Assembly (NCBI RefSeq): GCF_030209475.1
Contig: NZ_JARVRW010000001.1
Span: forward strand, 413,656 to 477,655
Length of the DNA: 64,000 bases
Reading direction: 5' to 3'
Origin: Microbacterium sp. lyk4-40-TSB-66
GTDB taxonomy: Bacteria; Actinomycetota; Actinomycetes; Actinomycetales; Microbacteriaceae
The stretch's first letter is position 1. Every line of letters starts with the position of its first letter. The notes beneath the pieces are model-generated. The model was not told the origin of the DNA and made no database searches. It saw nothing but the letters and a program-made list of their open reading frames with translations. A program made the translations under genes and the position numbers. Shown in pieces: positions 13,138 through 22,060 of this stretch.

Positions 13138-13159
13138 GCCGCCGTCGTCAGACGGCGGC
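13138..13159. terminator. Bidirectional hairpin between permease and asparaginase
   Basis: Perfect nine-base arms GCCGCCGTC and GACGGCGGC with a four-base loop, located where the two genes converge and overlapping the asparaginase stop. No T tract follows on either side. Confidence 0.45.
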
Positions 13160-14128
13160 GCGGATCGCGCCCACCTCGCGTCCGCCCCCGAGGACCGACA
13201 GCGAGAGGTGCGAAACGGCGTCGGCGACGGCTTCCGGCGTCAGAGCGCCGGTGCGTTCCAGCAACCGCAGCGCCACGACGTGGCCGGCGCGGTTCGATCC
13301 GTCGAGCATCTTCAGGGCGACGGTCGTGCCGTCGGGGGCCGTCATGACCTGCACGCCCTCGGCGCCCATCTTGCTGAAGACGCCGAGGCGCTCGATGACG
13401 ACGGTGTCGGGGCGGCCCGGGCCGTCGATCGTCCAGGGGTGCTCGCGCACGGCGCGCACCAGCGTTCCGGCGCTGCGGTGCAGCGCGAAGGGGGACCGCT
13501 CGGACGACGTGGCGATGCGCTGGATGGCGCGGGCGAGGCCCACGAGGCTCATCGCGTACACCGGTGCCCCGCAGCCGTCGATCGCGGTGGTGGTGAGTCG
13601 CTCGCCGATGAGGCGCTCGATCACCTCGCGGATGTGCACCTGGAGGGGGTGCTGCACGTCGAGGTAGTCCTCGATCGACCATCCGTTGGCGACGCACGTC
13701 GACAGCATCGCGGCGTGCTTGCCGGAGCAGTTCATGCGGAGGGGCGAAGGAGCCCCGTGATCGCGGACGAGCTCGTCGCGGGACGCAGCGTCGGAGGGCC
13801 ACGCGGCGGGGCAGCCGAGGTCGTCCTCGGTCAGACCCGCCGACTGCAGGATGCCGCGGGCCACCTCGACGTGCTGCTCGGTGCCGCAGTGACTCGCCAT
13901 CGAGATCGCGAGACGTTCGTCGGCGAGGTCGACCCCGGCCGAGAGGCACGCGAGCGCCTGCAGGGGCTTCATGCTGGAGCGGGGGAGGAAGGCGGCCGTG
14001 GCGTCGCCGAGGGTGAGCTTCTCGGACCCGTCGGGGGCCAGGACGACCGCGACACCGTGGTGCCGCGACTCGACGAATCCGTTGCGGTCGACGACGGCGA
14101 GCTCGGCGAAAGCGGGGGGCGTGGGCAT
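13148..14128 (-). CDS. Asparaginase (asparaginase II family)
   Basis: A 326-residue protein of the Rhizobium-etli-type asparaginase II family, which hydrolyses asparagine to aspartate and ammonia and is unrelated to E. coli AnsA/AnsB. Recognisable features are SSMKPLQALA near residue 51, ASHCGTEQHVEVARGIL near 77, and MNCSGKHAAMLSTC near 132 with the family's conserved Cys, Ser and Lys. On the minus strand TACCAT (14135-14140) precedes the ATG by exactly six bases and there is no strong ribosome site, consistent with a leaderless transcript. Confidence 0.88.
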   Translation of the reverse strand: MPTPPAFAELAVVDRNGFVESRHHGVAVVLAPDGSEKLTLGDATAAFLPRSSMKPLQALACLSAGVDLADERLAISMASHCGTEQHVEVARGILQSAGLTEDDLGCPAAWPSDAASRDELVRDHGAPSPLRMNCSGKHAAMLSTCVANGWSIEDYLDVQHPLQVHIREVIERLIGERLTTTAIDGCGAPVYAMSLVGLARAIQRIATSSERSPFALHRSAGTLVRAVREHPWTIDGPGRPDTVVIERLGVFSKMGAEGVQVMTAPDGTTVALKMLDGSNRAGHVVALRLLERTGALTPEAVADAVSHLSLSVLGGGREVGAIRAAV

Positions 14129-14232
14129 CCCTCCATGGTATCCCGGCCGCCTCCTTCGCCACCGGTGGCTCCGGGGCGAGCCCGGACGGACGGAGCGGCC
14201 CGCTCGGACGCGGGGGGCGGCAGACTGGGGGC

Positions 14233-14709
14233 ATGAACGGAGAGCATCACTACCGCTTGCGCTCGACCTGGACCGGCGATCGGGGGAGCGGCACCAGCGG
14301 CTATCGCGATTACGACCGCGCCGTCACCCTGGAGGTCGAGGGGAAGCCGGCCATCGCGGCATCCGCCGACAAGCCCTTCCGGGGCGACCCCGCCAAGTGG
14401 AACCCGGAAGAGCTGCTTCTCGCGGCCCTCAGCGAGTGCCATCTGCTGTCGTACCTGCACGCCTGCACTACGACCGGGGTCGTCGTCACGGCCTACGAGG
14501 ACGACGCGACCGGCACGATGCAGGAGGACGGCAACAGCGGGGGAGCCTTCACCGAGGTGGTGCTGCGCCCCCGCGTGCGGGTCGCGGAGGAATCCATGGT
14601 GGATGCCGCGCGCGCGGCGCACCGACAGGCGCGCGAGTGGTGCTTCATCGCGAACTCGGTGAACTTCCCCGTGCGCCACGAGGCGGAGATCACCGTCGGC
14701 CGAGGATGA
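14233..14709 (+). CDS. OsmC/Ohr-family protein
   Basis: A 158-residue OsmC-like protein. The family reduces organic hydroperoxides through two cysteines; here the first lies in LLAALSECHLLSYL near residue 76 and the second in REWCFIANSVNFPV near residue 137. The C-terminal motif CxxxNxxNFPV resembles the YhfA/SACOL-type OsmC branch rather than classical Ohr, so a peroxidase role is likely but not certain. A CAGACT hexamer ends six bases before the ATG, which suggests a leaderless transcript. Confidence 0.82.
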   Translation: MNGEHHYRLRSTWTGDRGSGTSGYRDYDRAVTLEVEGKPAIAASADKPFRGDPAKWNPEELLLAALSECHLLSYLHACTTTGVVVTAYEDDATGTMQEDGNSGGAFTEVVLRPRVRVAEESMVDAARAAHRQAREWCFIANSVNFPVRHEAEITVGRG

Positions 14710-14773
14710 TCTCGGCGGCCGCGACGACGGCGGCGGAGCCGCCGGCGTGAGCAGGGCGTCGTACAGTGAGCGC

Positions 14774-15253
14774 ATGGAGCTCGAACCGGCCCTGCGCCGC
14801 CTCGACCGGCTCGCCGGCGGGCGGGCGGCGGATCACCGCGTCGCCGTGTCCGACGAGCCGAAGGTGCGGCGCGCTTTCCGCGCGATGACGATCCTGCTGG
14901 CCGCCGGCTTCGTCCTCGGGGTGGCCACCGTCGTCGTCGCCTCCGTGATGACGCTGAACGGCGGCGACGTGGGGTTCGCGGTGTGGATGCGCTGCCTCGT
15001 GGTGCTGGCGATCACCACGACGCTGTTCTACTTCCTCTGGCGGGCACGCGCGGGGTGGTACTGGGCGTTCCGGCGTCTGCAGTTGTTCAGTCGCATCTTC
15101 CCCGTCGTCGCGCTCGTCCTGGCGGCCATCCCCGGCCTCTACCCGTTCTGGGTGGTCACCGAGCAGATCCTGTTCGCGATCCTGCTGATCGGCGTCTCGG
15201 ACTACCTGCAGTCCGACGCGGTACGCGCGGCGTACCCGAAGCCGCAGCGCTGA
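14774..15253 (+). CDS. Small membrane protein of unknown function
   Basis: A 159-residue protein with a polar N-terminus (about 40 residues) and four predicted membrane helices: ILLAAGFVLGVATVVVAS, MRCLVVLAITTTLFYFLW, FSRIFPVVALVLAAIPGLY, and a last one near 135-150. No family recognised. A TACAGT box at 14762-14767 ends exactly six bases before this ATG, which favours it over an upstream in-frame GTG and suggests a leaderless mRNA. Confidence 0.75.
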   Translation: MELEPALRRLDRLAGGRAADHRVAVSDEPKVRRAFRAMTILLAAGFVLGVATVVVASVMTLNGGDVGFAVWMRCLVVLAITTTLFYFLWRARAGWYWAFRRLQLFSRIFPVVALVLAAIPGLYPFWVVTEQILFAILLIGVSDYLQSDAVRAAYPKPQR

Positions 15254-15340
15254 GACACGGCATCCGGATGCCGGTGCGCCGGTGTCTGCGGGCCCGGCTT
15301 CTCTCCGCGGCATCGGGCGCTCCGAGGAACCACGGGACGA

Positions 15341-15375
15341 CGGAACCCCGCCGGCAGGACGCCGACGGGGTTCCG
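15341..15375. terminator. Bidirectional terminator between 14774-15253 and glpK
   Basis: Perfect ten-base arms CGGAACCCCG and CGGGGTTCCG with a fifteen-base loop, placed between two convergent genes, 17 bases after the glpK stop on the minus strand. Confidence 0.65.
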
Positions 15376-15391
15376 ATCGTGAGGAGGGCGC

Positions 15392-16903
15392 TCAGCGCAC
15401 GTCGTCGTCGATCCAGTCCATGGACTTCGAGACGGCCTTCTTCCACAGGCGCAGCTCGCGCTCGCGCTCGCCGGAATCCATGTTCGGCTCCCAGCGCTTG
15501 TCCTCCTGCCAGTTGGCGCGGAGGTCGTCGAGGTTGTCCCAGAACCCGACGGCCAGACCCGCGGCGTAGGCGGCGCCGAGAGCGGTGGTCTCGGCCACGA
15601 CCGGACGCACGACCGGGACGCCGAGGATGTCCGCCTGGAACTGCATGAGGGCGTCGTTGGCGGTCATGCCGCCGTCGACCTTCAGCTCGGCGAGGTCGAC
15701 GCCGGAATCGGCGTTGACGGCGTCGAGGACCTCTCGCGTCTGGAAGGCGGTGGCCTCCAGTGCGGCGCGGGCGATGTGGCCCTTGTTGACGTAGCGCGTC
15801 ATTCCGACGATGGCGCCGCGGGCGTCTGGACGCCAGTAGGGGGCGAAAAGACCCGAGAACGCGGGGACGAAGTACACCCCGCCGTTGTCGTCGACGCCCG
15901 AGGCGAGGGCTTCGACCTCGGGGGCCGAGGAGATGATGCCGAGCTGGTCGCGCAGCCACTGGATGAGCGACCCGGTGACGGCGATCGACCCCTCGAGCGC
16001 GTAGCGGGCGGGCTGCTCGCCGAGCTTGTATCCCAGCGTCGTCAGCAGCCCGTTCTTCGAGTGGACGATCTCCTCGCCCGTCTGGAAGATGAGGAAGTTG
16101 CCCGTGCCGTAGGTGTTCTTGCTCTCGCCCGGATCGAAGGCCGCCTGGCCGAAGGTCGCGGCCTGCTGGTCGCCCAGGATGCCGGCGATCGGGGTCTCGC
16201 GAAGCAGCGACGAGGACTCCACCGCACCGTAGACCTCGGAGGAGGAGCGGATCTCGGGCATCATCGAGCGGGGGACACCGAAGTCGGACAGGATGTCGTC
16301 GCGCCACGAGAGCGTCTCGAGATCCATGAACAGCGTGCGGCTCGCGTTGGTGACGTCGGTCGCGTGCACGCCGCCATCGGTGCCGCCGGTGAGGTTCCAC
16401 AGCACCCAGGTGTCGGTGGTGCCGAAGATGAGATCGCCGGCCTCGGCCTTCTCCCGGGCGCCGTCGACGTTCTCGAGGATCCAGACGATCTTCGTGCCCG
16501 AGAAGTAGGTCGCCAGCGGCAGGCCCACGACGCTCTTGTAGCGCTCGGGGTCGCCGTCGGCGAGGCGGTCGACGATGGACTGCGTGCGCGTGTCCTGCCA
16601 GACGATGGCGTTGTACACGGGCTTGCCGGTGTTCTTGTCCCACACCACCGCGGTCTCGCGCTGGTTGGTGATGCCCACCGCGGCGATGTCGTGGCGGGTG
16701 ATGTCGGCGCGGCTGAGGGCCAGGCCGATCACCTCCTGGGTGTTGCGCCAGATCTCGAGGGGGTCGTGCTCGACCCACCCCGCGCGGGGGAAGATCTGCT
16801 CGTGCTCCTTCTGTCCGACGGAGACGACGCTCCCGGACTTGTCGAAGATCATCGCGCGGGTGGAGGTCGTGCCCTGGTCGATGGCGAGGACGTAGTCAGC
16901 CAT
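15392..16903 (-). CDS. glpK: Glycerol kinase
   Basis: A 503-residue FGGY-family kinase that phosphorylates glycerol with ATP to sn-glycerol-3-phosphate. The N-terminal phosphate loop [13 protein letters not shown] and the second signature [20 protein letters not shown] are present, as are substrate-contact residues in AGWVEHDP and the ATPase-core [13 protein letters not shown]. Length matches the family. The ATG follows AAAGGAG. It lies downstream of glpF with a 74-base gap, forming a glpF-glpK transcription unit. Confidence 0.97.
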   Translation of the reverse strand: MADYVLAIDQGTTSTRAMIFDKSGSVVSVGQKEHEQIFPRAGWVEHDPLEIWRNTQEVIGLALSRADITRHDIAAVGITNQRETAVVWDKNTGKPVYNAIVWQDTRTQSIVDRLADGDPERYKSVVGLPLATYFSGTKIVWILENVDGAREKAEAGDLIFGTTDTWVLWNLTGGTDGGVHATDVTNASRTLFMDLETLSWRDDILSDFGVPRSMMPEIRSSSEVYGAVESSSLLRETPIAGILGDQQAATFGQAAFDPGESKNTYGTGNFLIFQTGEEIVHSKNGLLTTLGYKLGEQPARYALEGSIAVTGSLIQWLRDQLGIISSAPEVEALASGVDDNGGVYFVPAFSGLFAPYWRPDARGAIVGMTRYVNKGHIARAALEATAFQTREVLDAVNADSGVDLAELKVDGGMTANDALMQFQADILGVPVVRPVVAETTALGAAYAAGLAVGFWDNLDDLRANWQEDKRWEPNMDSGERERELRLWKKAVSKSMDWIDDDVR

Positions 16904-16977
16904 GAAGTGACTCCTTTGTCTTGTTTCGGGGAAGAGGTGGGAAAGCGGCCGGGGCGCCGGTTGCGGCGCCCCGGGGA

Positions 16978-17733
16978 TCACGAGCCGAGGCCGAGGAGGA
17001 CGGGCGCCAGCAGACCCGCGAGCAGACCACCGACGAGGGGGCCGGCCACGGGGACCCAGGCGTAACCCCAGTCGCTGCTGCCCTTGCCCTTGATGGGCAG
17101 GATGGCGTGGGCGATGCGGGGTCCGAGGTCACGGGCGGGGTTGATGGCGTAGCCGGTCGGGCCACCCAGCGAGGCGCCGATACCGACCACGAGCAGGGCC
17201 ACGGGGACAGCCGCGAGACCGCCGATGCCTCCCGGGACGCCGATGTCGGCCACGCCGTAGTCGCCGAAGCCGAAGATCACGAACACCAGGACGAAGGTCG
17301 CGATGACCTCGGTGAGGAAGTTGAAGCCGTAGGAGCGGATGGCGGGACCGGTCGAGAAGACGCCGAGCTTGGCGGCGGGGTCGGGCTCGTCGTCGAAGTG
17401 CTGCTTGTAGGAGGCCCAGGCGAGCACGGCACCGATGATGGCACCCACCATCTGCGCGGCGACGGCCACGAGGAACTGGACGAAGACGATCTTGCCGGCC
17501 ACCAGCAGGCCGATCGAGACCGCGGGGTTCAGCTGGGCGCCGGAGTACGCGGAGACGATGACACCGGCGAAGACCGCCAGGCCCCATCCCCAGTTGACCA
17601 TCAGGGTTCCGCCGGCGTTGCCCTTGGTCTTGGCAAGGGCCACGTTCGCGACCACGCCGCAGCCCAGCAGGATGAGCATCGCGGTGCCGACCACCTCCGA
17701 GAGGAAGTACAGCCCCAGGTTCACTTCTTGCAT
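16978..17733 (-). CDS. glpF: Glycerol uptake facilitator (aquaglyceroporin)
   Basis: A 251-residue MIP-family channel with six membrane helices and both NPA half-helices: [11 protein letters not shown] near residue 66 and [13 protein letters not shown] near residue 201. The Asp following the second NPAR is the usual marker for glycerol-conducting rather than water-only members. It lets glycerol enter for GlpK. Gene order on the minus strand is glpD, glpF, glpK, with 123 bases and a hairpin between glpD and glpF. Confidence 0.95.
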   Translation of the reverse strand: MQEVNLGLYFLSEVVGTAMLILLGCGVVANVALAKTKGNAGGTLMVNWGWGLAVFAGVIVSAYSGAQLNPAVSIGLLVAGKIVFVQFLVAVAAQMVGAIIGAVLAWASYKQHFDDEPDPAAKLGVFSTGPAIRSYGFNFLTEVIATFVLVFVIFGFGDYGVADIGVPGGIGGLAAVPVALLVVGIGASLGGPTGYAINPARDLGPRIAHAILPIKGKGSSDWGYAWVPVAGPLVGGLLAGLLAPVLLGLGS

Positions 17734-17818
17734 GTCGTCATCGACCTTTCTTCGGTCACCCGGACAACTTCGGCGCGGGTGATGTTATGCGGCTCAGTGC
17801 TCTGAACCTACGACCGGC

Positions 17819-17850
17819 GTGCGGGCGCGGAACAGATGCCGCGCCCGCAC
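17819..17850 (-). terminator. Hairpin between glpD and glpF
   Basis: Perfect twelve-base arms GTGCGGGCGCGG and CCGCGCCCGCAC with an eight-base loop, seven bases after the glpD stop on the minus strand. There is no T tract, so it may only attenuate read-through into glpF-glpK or stabilise the glpD 3' end. Confidence 0.55.
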
Positions 17851-17856
17851 GTTCTC

Positions 17857-19575
17857 TCAGATTCGTGCGACCCCGGCCTGCGCGAGGTCGACACGGTGCG
17901 AAGACCGCAGAATCCCGGTAGTACGGGAGACTTCCTCGTCGACGCGATCGGCGTCCCACCCGAGCGGTGCGGCGATCGTCTCGGCGACCTCGCGGAGCGT
18001 GCGATCGGTCATGCCGCCGACGAACGCGAGGTGGGTCCGGCGCAGCAGCACGTCGATCAGGTGCACCACCTGCTCGTTCTCGGCGATCCAGGTCAGCTCC
18101 TCCCGGTAGTACCCGGGAGCGTCGGGGACCGGGGTCGGCTCCGACGGGAGGGCGGCGAGGATCGCGTCGGCGCGCGTGCCGTAGCGCTCGAGCATCGCCT
18201 CGACGAGGTCGGCGCTGTGCGCATCCGTGCGCGCCGAGATCCAGCGACGACGCTGCTCGGGGGTGGCGGGGAATCCCGCGCCGCCGCCGATCGCCAGCCC
18301 CTGGGTGCTGACGCGGTGCGGACGACGCAGCTTCTGCAGCGTCTTCATGCTCATGTGCTCGGCGAGGGCACGGAAGGTCGTCCACTTGCCGCCGACGAGG
18401 CTCAGGGCGGGGACGCCGGCGATCTCGTCCTCGACGATGCGGTAGTCGCGCGACACGAAGCCGGGGGCGGTGTCGTCGTGGCGGGGGAGCGGACGGATGC
18501 CGGAGAACGTGTAGACGATCTGCGAGCTGTCCACCGCGACGTTCGGGAAGACGTGACCGATGAGGTCGAAGAAGTAGGCGATCTCGTCGTCGGTGCACAC
18601 GACCGGCTTCGACGGGTCGGCGTCGATGTCGGTGGTGCCGACGAGCACCCGACCCTTGAGCGGGTAGATGAGCACGATGCGGCCGTCGGAGTGCTCGAAG
18701 AAGATCTCGCGTCCGCCGGTCGCCGCGAGCAGCTCCGGGTTGTCGAGCACGATGTGCGAGCCCTTGGTACCGCCCATGAACGACGTCGTGAGCCCCATGG
18801 CCGCGTTCGCCAGGTCGGTCCAGGGGCCGGCCGTGTTCAGTACGACCTTCGCCTTGACGCTGAACTCCTCGCCCGAGACCTCGTCGCGGACGCGGACGCC
18901 GTTCGCGTCCGCACCGACGGCCGAGACGTAGTTGACCGCCTGCGTGCGGCCGCCGCCGGCCTCGATGCCGTCGCGCAGCACGTCGAGTGCGATGCGCTCC
19001 GGATCGTGCATGGAGGCGTCGAAGTAGGTTGCGGTGTACGCGAGGTCGGAGTTGAGCTGGGGGAGTTCGGCGAGCGACTTCTTCTTGCCGAGGAACTTGT
19101 GCCGGGGAACCGAGCCGCCGTCGCGCGAGAAGGTGTCGTACATGATCAGGCCGACCTTGATCAGCAGGGCGCCGCGCTCGTTGGGCTTGCCGCGGCCGTG
19201 CGTGACCAGCAGTCGGAAGGGCGCGGAGAGGATGCCGGAGAACGTCTTGTAGATCGGGATCGTCGTCTCGAGCGGCTTGACGTAGTGCGGGGCGGTCTTG
19301 AGCAGGTCGTTGCGCTCGGTCACGGCCTCTTTCACGAGACGGAACTCGCCGTTCTCGAGGTAACGGATGCCGCCGTGCACCATGTGGCTCGACGCCGAGG
19401 ACGCTCCCGAGACGAAGTCGCCGCGCTCGACGAGGGCGACCTTCACGCCCTGCAGGGCGAGGTCGCGGAGAGTGGCGAGGCCGTTGATGCCCCCGCCGAT
19501 GATCAGGACGTCGAGGTCTTCGGCGTCACGGAGCGCCTGCACATCGGCGCGGAGCGAAGTTGCGGGGGACGACAT
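17857..19575 (-). CDS. glpD: Aerobic glycerol-3-phosphate dehydrogenase
   Basis: A 572-residue FAD-linked dehydrogenase that oxidises glycerol-3-phosphate to dihydroxyacetone phosphate and passes electrons to quinone. The FAD-binding Rossmann motif is VLIIGGGINGLATLRDL near residue 25; the family signatures ALVERGDFVSGASSASS and GTKGSHIVLD are present, and a C-terminal helical domain follows. The start is the ATG after AACGAAAGG; the frame extends further upstream but over the promoter. A likely promoter is TTGCAA, 17 bases, CATTCT (19637 down to 19609), whose -35 box falls in the operator described at 19621-19659. Confidence 0.95.
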   Translation of the reverse strand: MSSPATSLRADVQALRDAEDLDVLIIGGGINGLATLRDLALQGVKVALVERGDFVSGASSASSHMVHGGIRYLENGEFRLVKEAVTERNDLLKTAPHYVKPLETTIPIYKTFSGILSAPFRLLVTHGRGKPNERGALLIKVGLIMYDTFSRDGGSVPRHKFLGKKKSLAELPQLNSDLAYTATYFDASMHDPERIALDVLRDGIEAGGGRTQAVNYVSAVGADANGVRVRDEVSGEEFSVKAKVVLNTAGPWTDLANAAMGLTTSFMGGTKGSHIVLDNPELLAATGGREIFFEHSDGRIVLIYPLKGRVLVGTTDIDADPSKPVVCTDDEIAYFFDLIGHVFPNVAVDSSQIVYTFSGIRPLPRHDDTAPGFVSRDYRIVEDEIAGVPALSLVGGKWTTFRALAEHMSMKTLQKLRRPHRVSTQGLAIGGGAGFPATPEQRRRWISARTDAHSADLVEAMLERYGTRADAILAALPSEPTPVPDAPGYYREELTWIAENEQVVHLIDVLLRRTHLAFVGGMTDRTLREVAETIAAPLGWDADRVDEEVSRTTGILRSSHRVDLAQAGVARI

Positions 19576-19620
19576 GTCGACTGCGACCTTTCGTTGGGGT
19601 ACCCGATGAGAATGCGCCTG

Positions 19621-19659
19621 TCTGCACGTTGTTGCAAGCCCCTTGAACAAACGTGCAGA
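19621..19659. promoter_or_regulatory. Operator dyad between glpD and the SorC-type regulator
   Basis: An imperfect inverted repeat: left arm TCTGCACGTTGTTGCAA (19621-19637), right arm TTGAACAAACGTGCAGA (19643-19659), five-base centre. The outer ten bases TCTGCACGTT/AACGTGCAGA match perfectly. It covers the predicted glpD -35 box and lies 27 bases before the regulator's GTG, so one bound regulator could control both divergent transcripts. Assignment to the adjacent SorC-type protein is inferred from position. Confidence 0.7.
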
Positions 19660-19685
19660 ATGGGCTCTGTGAAGGCGAAGAGACC

Positions 19686-20651
19686 GTGACGACACAGGCC
19701 GAGGAGCGCTCCCGCGACGCGCTGCGGGCCGCGCAGCTGTACTACATGCAGGACCTCACGATGGATGCCATCGCGCACGAGATGCGCGTCTCGCGCTCCT
19801 CCGTGTCGCGGCTGCTGCAGCATGCCCGCGACGTGGGGCTCGTCACCATCTCGATCAGCCCTCCCGATGACGCCCGCGGGCAGATGGCGCAGCGCATCGC
19901 CGACCGGTTCGGCATCACCGCGCACGTCGTCCCGACGCCCGCTCGCACCTCCGAAGCCGAGCGCCTGGAGCGGACGGCCCTGACCGCGGCGCGCATCCTC
20001 GCCGAGCGCGTCGAGTCGTCCATGACCGTCGGGGTGGCATGGGGGTCGACGCTGTCGGCGGTGGCCCGCCACGTTCCGCTCAAGGACGTGCACGACACCC
20101 ACATCGTGCAGATGAACGGGGCCGCGAACGTCCGCACCTCCGGCATCCCGTACGCGGGGGAGATCCTGTCGAAGTTCGGCGCGGCGTGGTCGTCGTCGGT
20201 GCACCAATTCCCGGTGCCGGCGCTGTTCGACGACCCGCGCACCAAGCACGCCATGTGGCGCGAGCGCTCGGTGCGGTCGGTGCTGGAGATCCAGCAGCGG
20301 GTGGGGCTGTTCGTGTTCGGCCTCGGCTCGCCCCACGCCGACGTGCCCTCGCACGTGTACAGCGGCGACTACTTCGACGAACGCGACCGCGCGGTGATCG
20401 AGCGTGAGGGCGTCGTCGGCGACTGCGCGACGGTGTTCTACCGCGCGGACGGGTCGAGCGACATCCCCGAGCTGAACGCCCGCTCCAGCGGACCCGATCT
20501 CGACACCGTCCGCCGCATCCCCCGGCGGTTCTGCGTCGTGTCGAGCCTGTCGAAGCTCGACGGTCTGCGCGGGGCGCTCGCCGCGGGACTGGTCACCGAA
20601 CTCGTCGTCGAAGAGGCGCTCGCCCGCCGCCTGCTCAGCGTCACCCGCTGA
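19686..20651 (+). CDS. SorC/DeoR-type transcriptional regulator of the glycerol block
   Basis: A 321-residue regulator. The N-terminal helix-turn-helix is MDAIAHEMRVSRSSVSRLLQ (about residues 21-40); the rest is the sugar-phosphate-binding domain of the SorC family (VGVAWGSTLSAVA, MNGAANVRTSG, FGLGSPHAD). Effectors of the family are phosphorylated sugars or polyols, so glycerol-3-phosphate or DHAP is a reasonable guess. GTG 19686 is chosen over GTG 19653 because the latter lies in the operator. It stands between glpD (divergent) and dhaKLM (convergent), which makes control of both pathways plausible. Confidence 0.85.
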   Translation: MTTQAEERSRDALRAAQLYYMQDLTMDAIAHEMRVSRSSVSRLLQHARDVGLVTISISPPDDARGQMAQRIADRFGITAHVVPTPARTSEAERLERTALTAARILAERVESSMTVGVAWGSTLSAVARHVPLKDVHDTHIVQMNGAANVRTSGIPYAGEILSKFGAAWSSSVHQFPVPALFDDPRTKHAMWRERSVRSVLEIQQRVGLFVFGLGSPHADVPSHVYSGDYFDERDRAVIEREGVVGDCATVFYRADGSSDIPELNARSSGPDLDTVRRIPRRFCVVSSLSKLDGLRGALAAGLVTELVVEEALARRLLSVTR

Positions 20652-20678
20652 GCGCACCCGGGCTCCCGGCCCCGCGGG

Positions 20679-21425
20679 TCAGCGCTCGCCGAAACCGTCG
20701 TCGATGAGCGCGCGCAGCTCGACGAGCGCGGGGTGGGCCTGCGGCCCCGTCGCGGTGACGCGCACGCGTGATCCCTGTCGCACCCCCAGGGCCATGAGGG
20801 CGAGCAGGCTGCGCGCCGAGACCTCTTCGCCGCCCGCGTCGAGATCGACGATGCGGACGTCGGCGTCGTACCGCGACGCCGCTTTGACGAAGGTCGCGGC
20901 GGGCCGTGCGTGCAGGCCCGACGGGTTCGTCACGATCGCCTCGAACGACTCCGCGTCCGGTGACGCGGCTCCGGATGCCGCAGCACCGTCGTCCGCGTCG
21001 CGCGCAGCCTCGGGCGCGTCGGCCGCTCCGCCGAGGTGACGGTGCTTCGCCTCGCCCGCACCGGAGACCTCCGCCGCCACCGCAGCCAGATCCGCCCCGC
21101 CCGCGGCCGTGACCACCGCGGCGACGAGTCCCTCCACGAACGGCGCCGGACTCAATCGCACGCGATCGGGGGCGCCCACGAACTCGAGCGCGGTCTCGGC
21201 GCTGAGGATCGCCGAGCCCAGGTCCATGAGCACGAGCACGCCGTCGCCCGTGTCGGCCTCGTCGACGGCCGCGGCGATGGCGACGGCATCCGTCCCGAGA
21301 TCGCCGTCGGGTCCCCCCGCCGCCACCCGCACCACCGGCGGCTCGGCCCCGCCCATCTGCAGGGCGAGCTCGACGGCCGCCTCGGCCAGCGCGCGGCTGT
21401 GCGAGACGGCCACGATCCCGATCAC
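20679..21425 (-). CDS. dhaM: DhaM: PTS EIIA-like phosphotransfer subunit with fused HPr domain
   Basis: A 248-residue two-domain protein. Residues 1-130 are the EIIA-mannose-type domain (IGIVAVSHSRALAEAAVEL, active-site His in VSHS; VLMDLGSAILSAE). After an alanine-rich linker, residues 160-248 form a complete HPr domain with the phospho-His motif NPSGLHARPAATFV and LLALMALGVRQG. DhaM rephosphorylates the ADP bound in DhaL, so phosphate from PEP drives dihydroxyacetone phosphorylation. The E. coli protein has HPr and a further EI-like part; here only EIIA and HPr are present. It overlaps dhaL by four bases. Confidence 0.92.
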   Translation of the reverse strand: MIGIVAVSHSRALAEAAVELALQMGGAEPPVVRVAAGGPDGDLGTDAVAIAAAVDEADTGDGVLVLMDLGSAILSAETALEFVGAPDRVRLSPAPFVEGLVAAVVTAAGGADLAAVAAEVSGAGEAKHRHLGGAADAPEAARDADDGAAASGAASPDAESFEAIVTNPSGLHARPAATFVKAASRYDADVRIVDLDAGGEEVSARSLLALMALGVRQGSRVRVTATGPQAHPALVELRALIDDGFGER

Positions 21426-22060
21426 GCGGTGCCCGCCAGCGTGTCGCGCAGGGCCTCGAGGAGCAGGGTCGCCGAGGTCGCCCCGGGGTCGAGGTGCCCG
21501 GCGCTGCGCTCGCCCAGGTAGCTCGCGCGCCCCTTACGGGCGACCAGCGGTTCGGTCGCGTCGCGACCCCGCGCGGCGGCCTCCGCGGCCGCACGGGCGG
21601 CCTCGGCCGGAGTGGCACCGCCGCCCGCCGCGGCATCCCACGCATCCAGGGCCGGGGAGAGGGCGTCGATCATCGTCTTGTCGCCGAGCTCGGCCTTTCC
21701 GCGCGCGACGACCCCCTCCACCCCGGCGCGGAGGGCCGCGCCGAGCGAGGCGGCATCCACGTCGTCCGACGACAGGGCTGGGCCCATGCGCAGGAACAGC
21801 GTCCCGTACAGCGGGCCGCTCGCGCCGCCGACCGACGAGACCAGGGTCATGCCCACGGTCTTGAACAACTCGGAGGCGCTCGCCGGCGTCTCGTCGAGCT
21901 TGGCCACCACCGCGTCGAGGCCGCGCGCCATGTTGGAGCCGTGGTCGGCGTCGCCGATCTCGGAGTCCAGGCGGGTCAACTCGTCTTTGTGCTGCTGGAC
22001 GGCGTCACGGAACGCGCGCACCCACGCGACGAGGTCGTCGGTCGAGACGGCGCCGCTCAT
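21422..22060 (-). CDS. dhaL: Dihydroxyacetone kinase ADP-binding subunit
   Basis: A 212-residue helical-barrel subunit holding the ADP/Mg2+ coenzyme. The metal-binding Asp cluster is in DSEIGDADHGSNMARG near residue 28, and nucleotide contacts lie in GMTLVSSVGGASGPLYGT and GDKTMIDAL. Near the C-terminus ARKGRASYLGERSAGHLDPGA is the family signature. The ATG overlaps the dhaK stop (ATGA) and dhaM overlaps its own end, giving a tightly coupled dhaKLM operon. Confidence 0.94.
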   Translation of the reverse strand: MSGAVSTDDLVAWVRAFRDAVQQHKDELTRLDSEIGDADHGSNMARGLDAVVAKLDETPASASELFKTVGMTLVSSVGGASGPLYGTLFLRMGPALSSDDVDAASLGAALRAGVEGVVARGKAELGDKTMIDALSPALDAWDAAAGGGATPAEAARAAAEAAARGRDATEPLVARKGRASYLGERSAGHLDPGATSATLLLEALRDTLAGTA

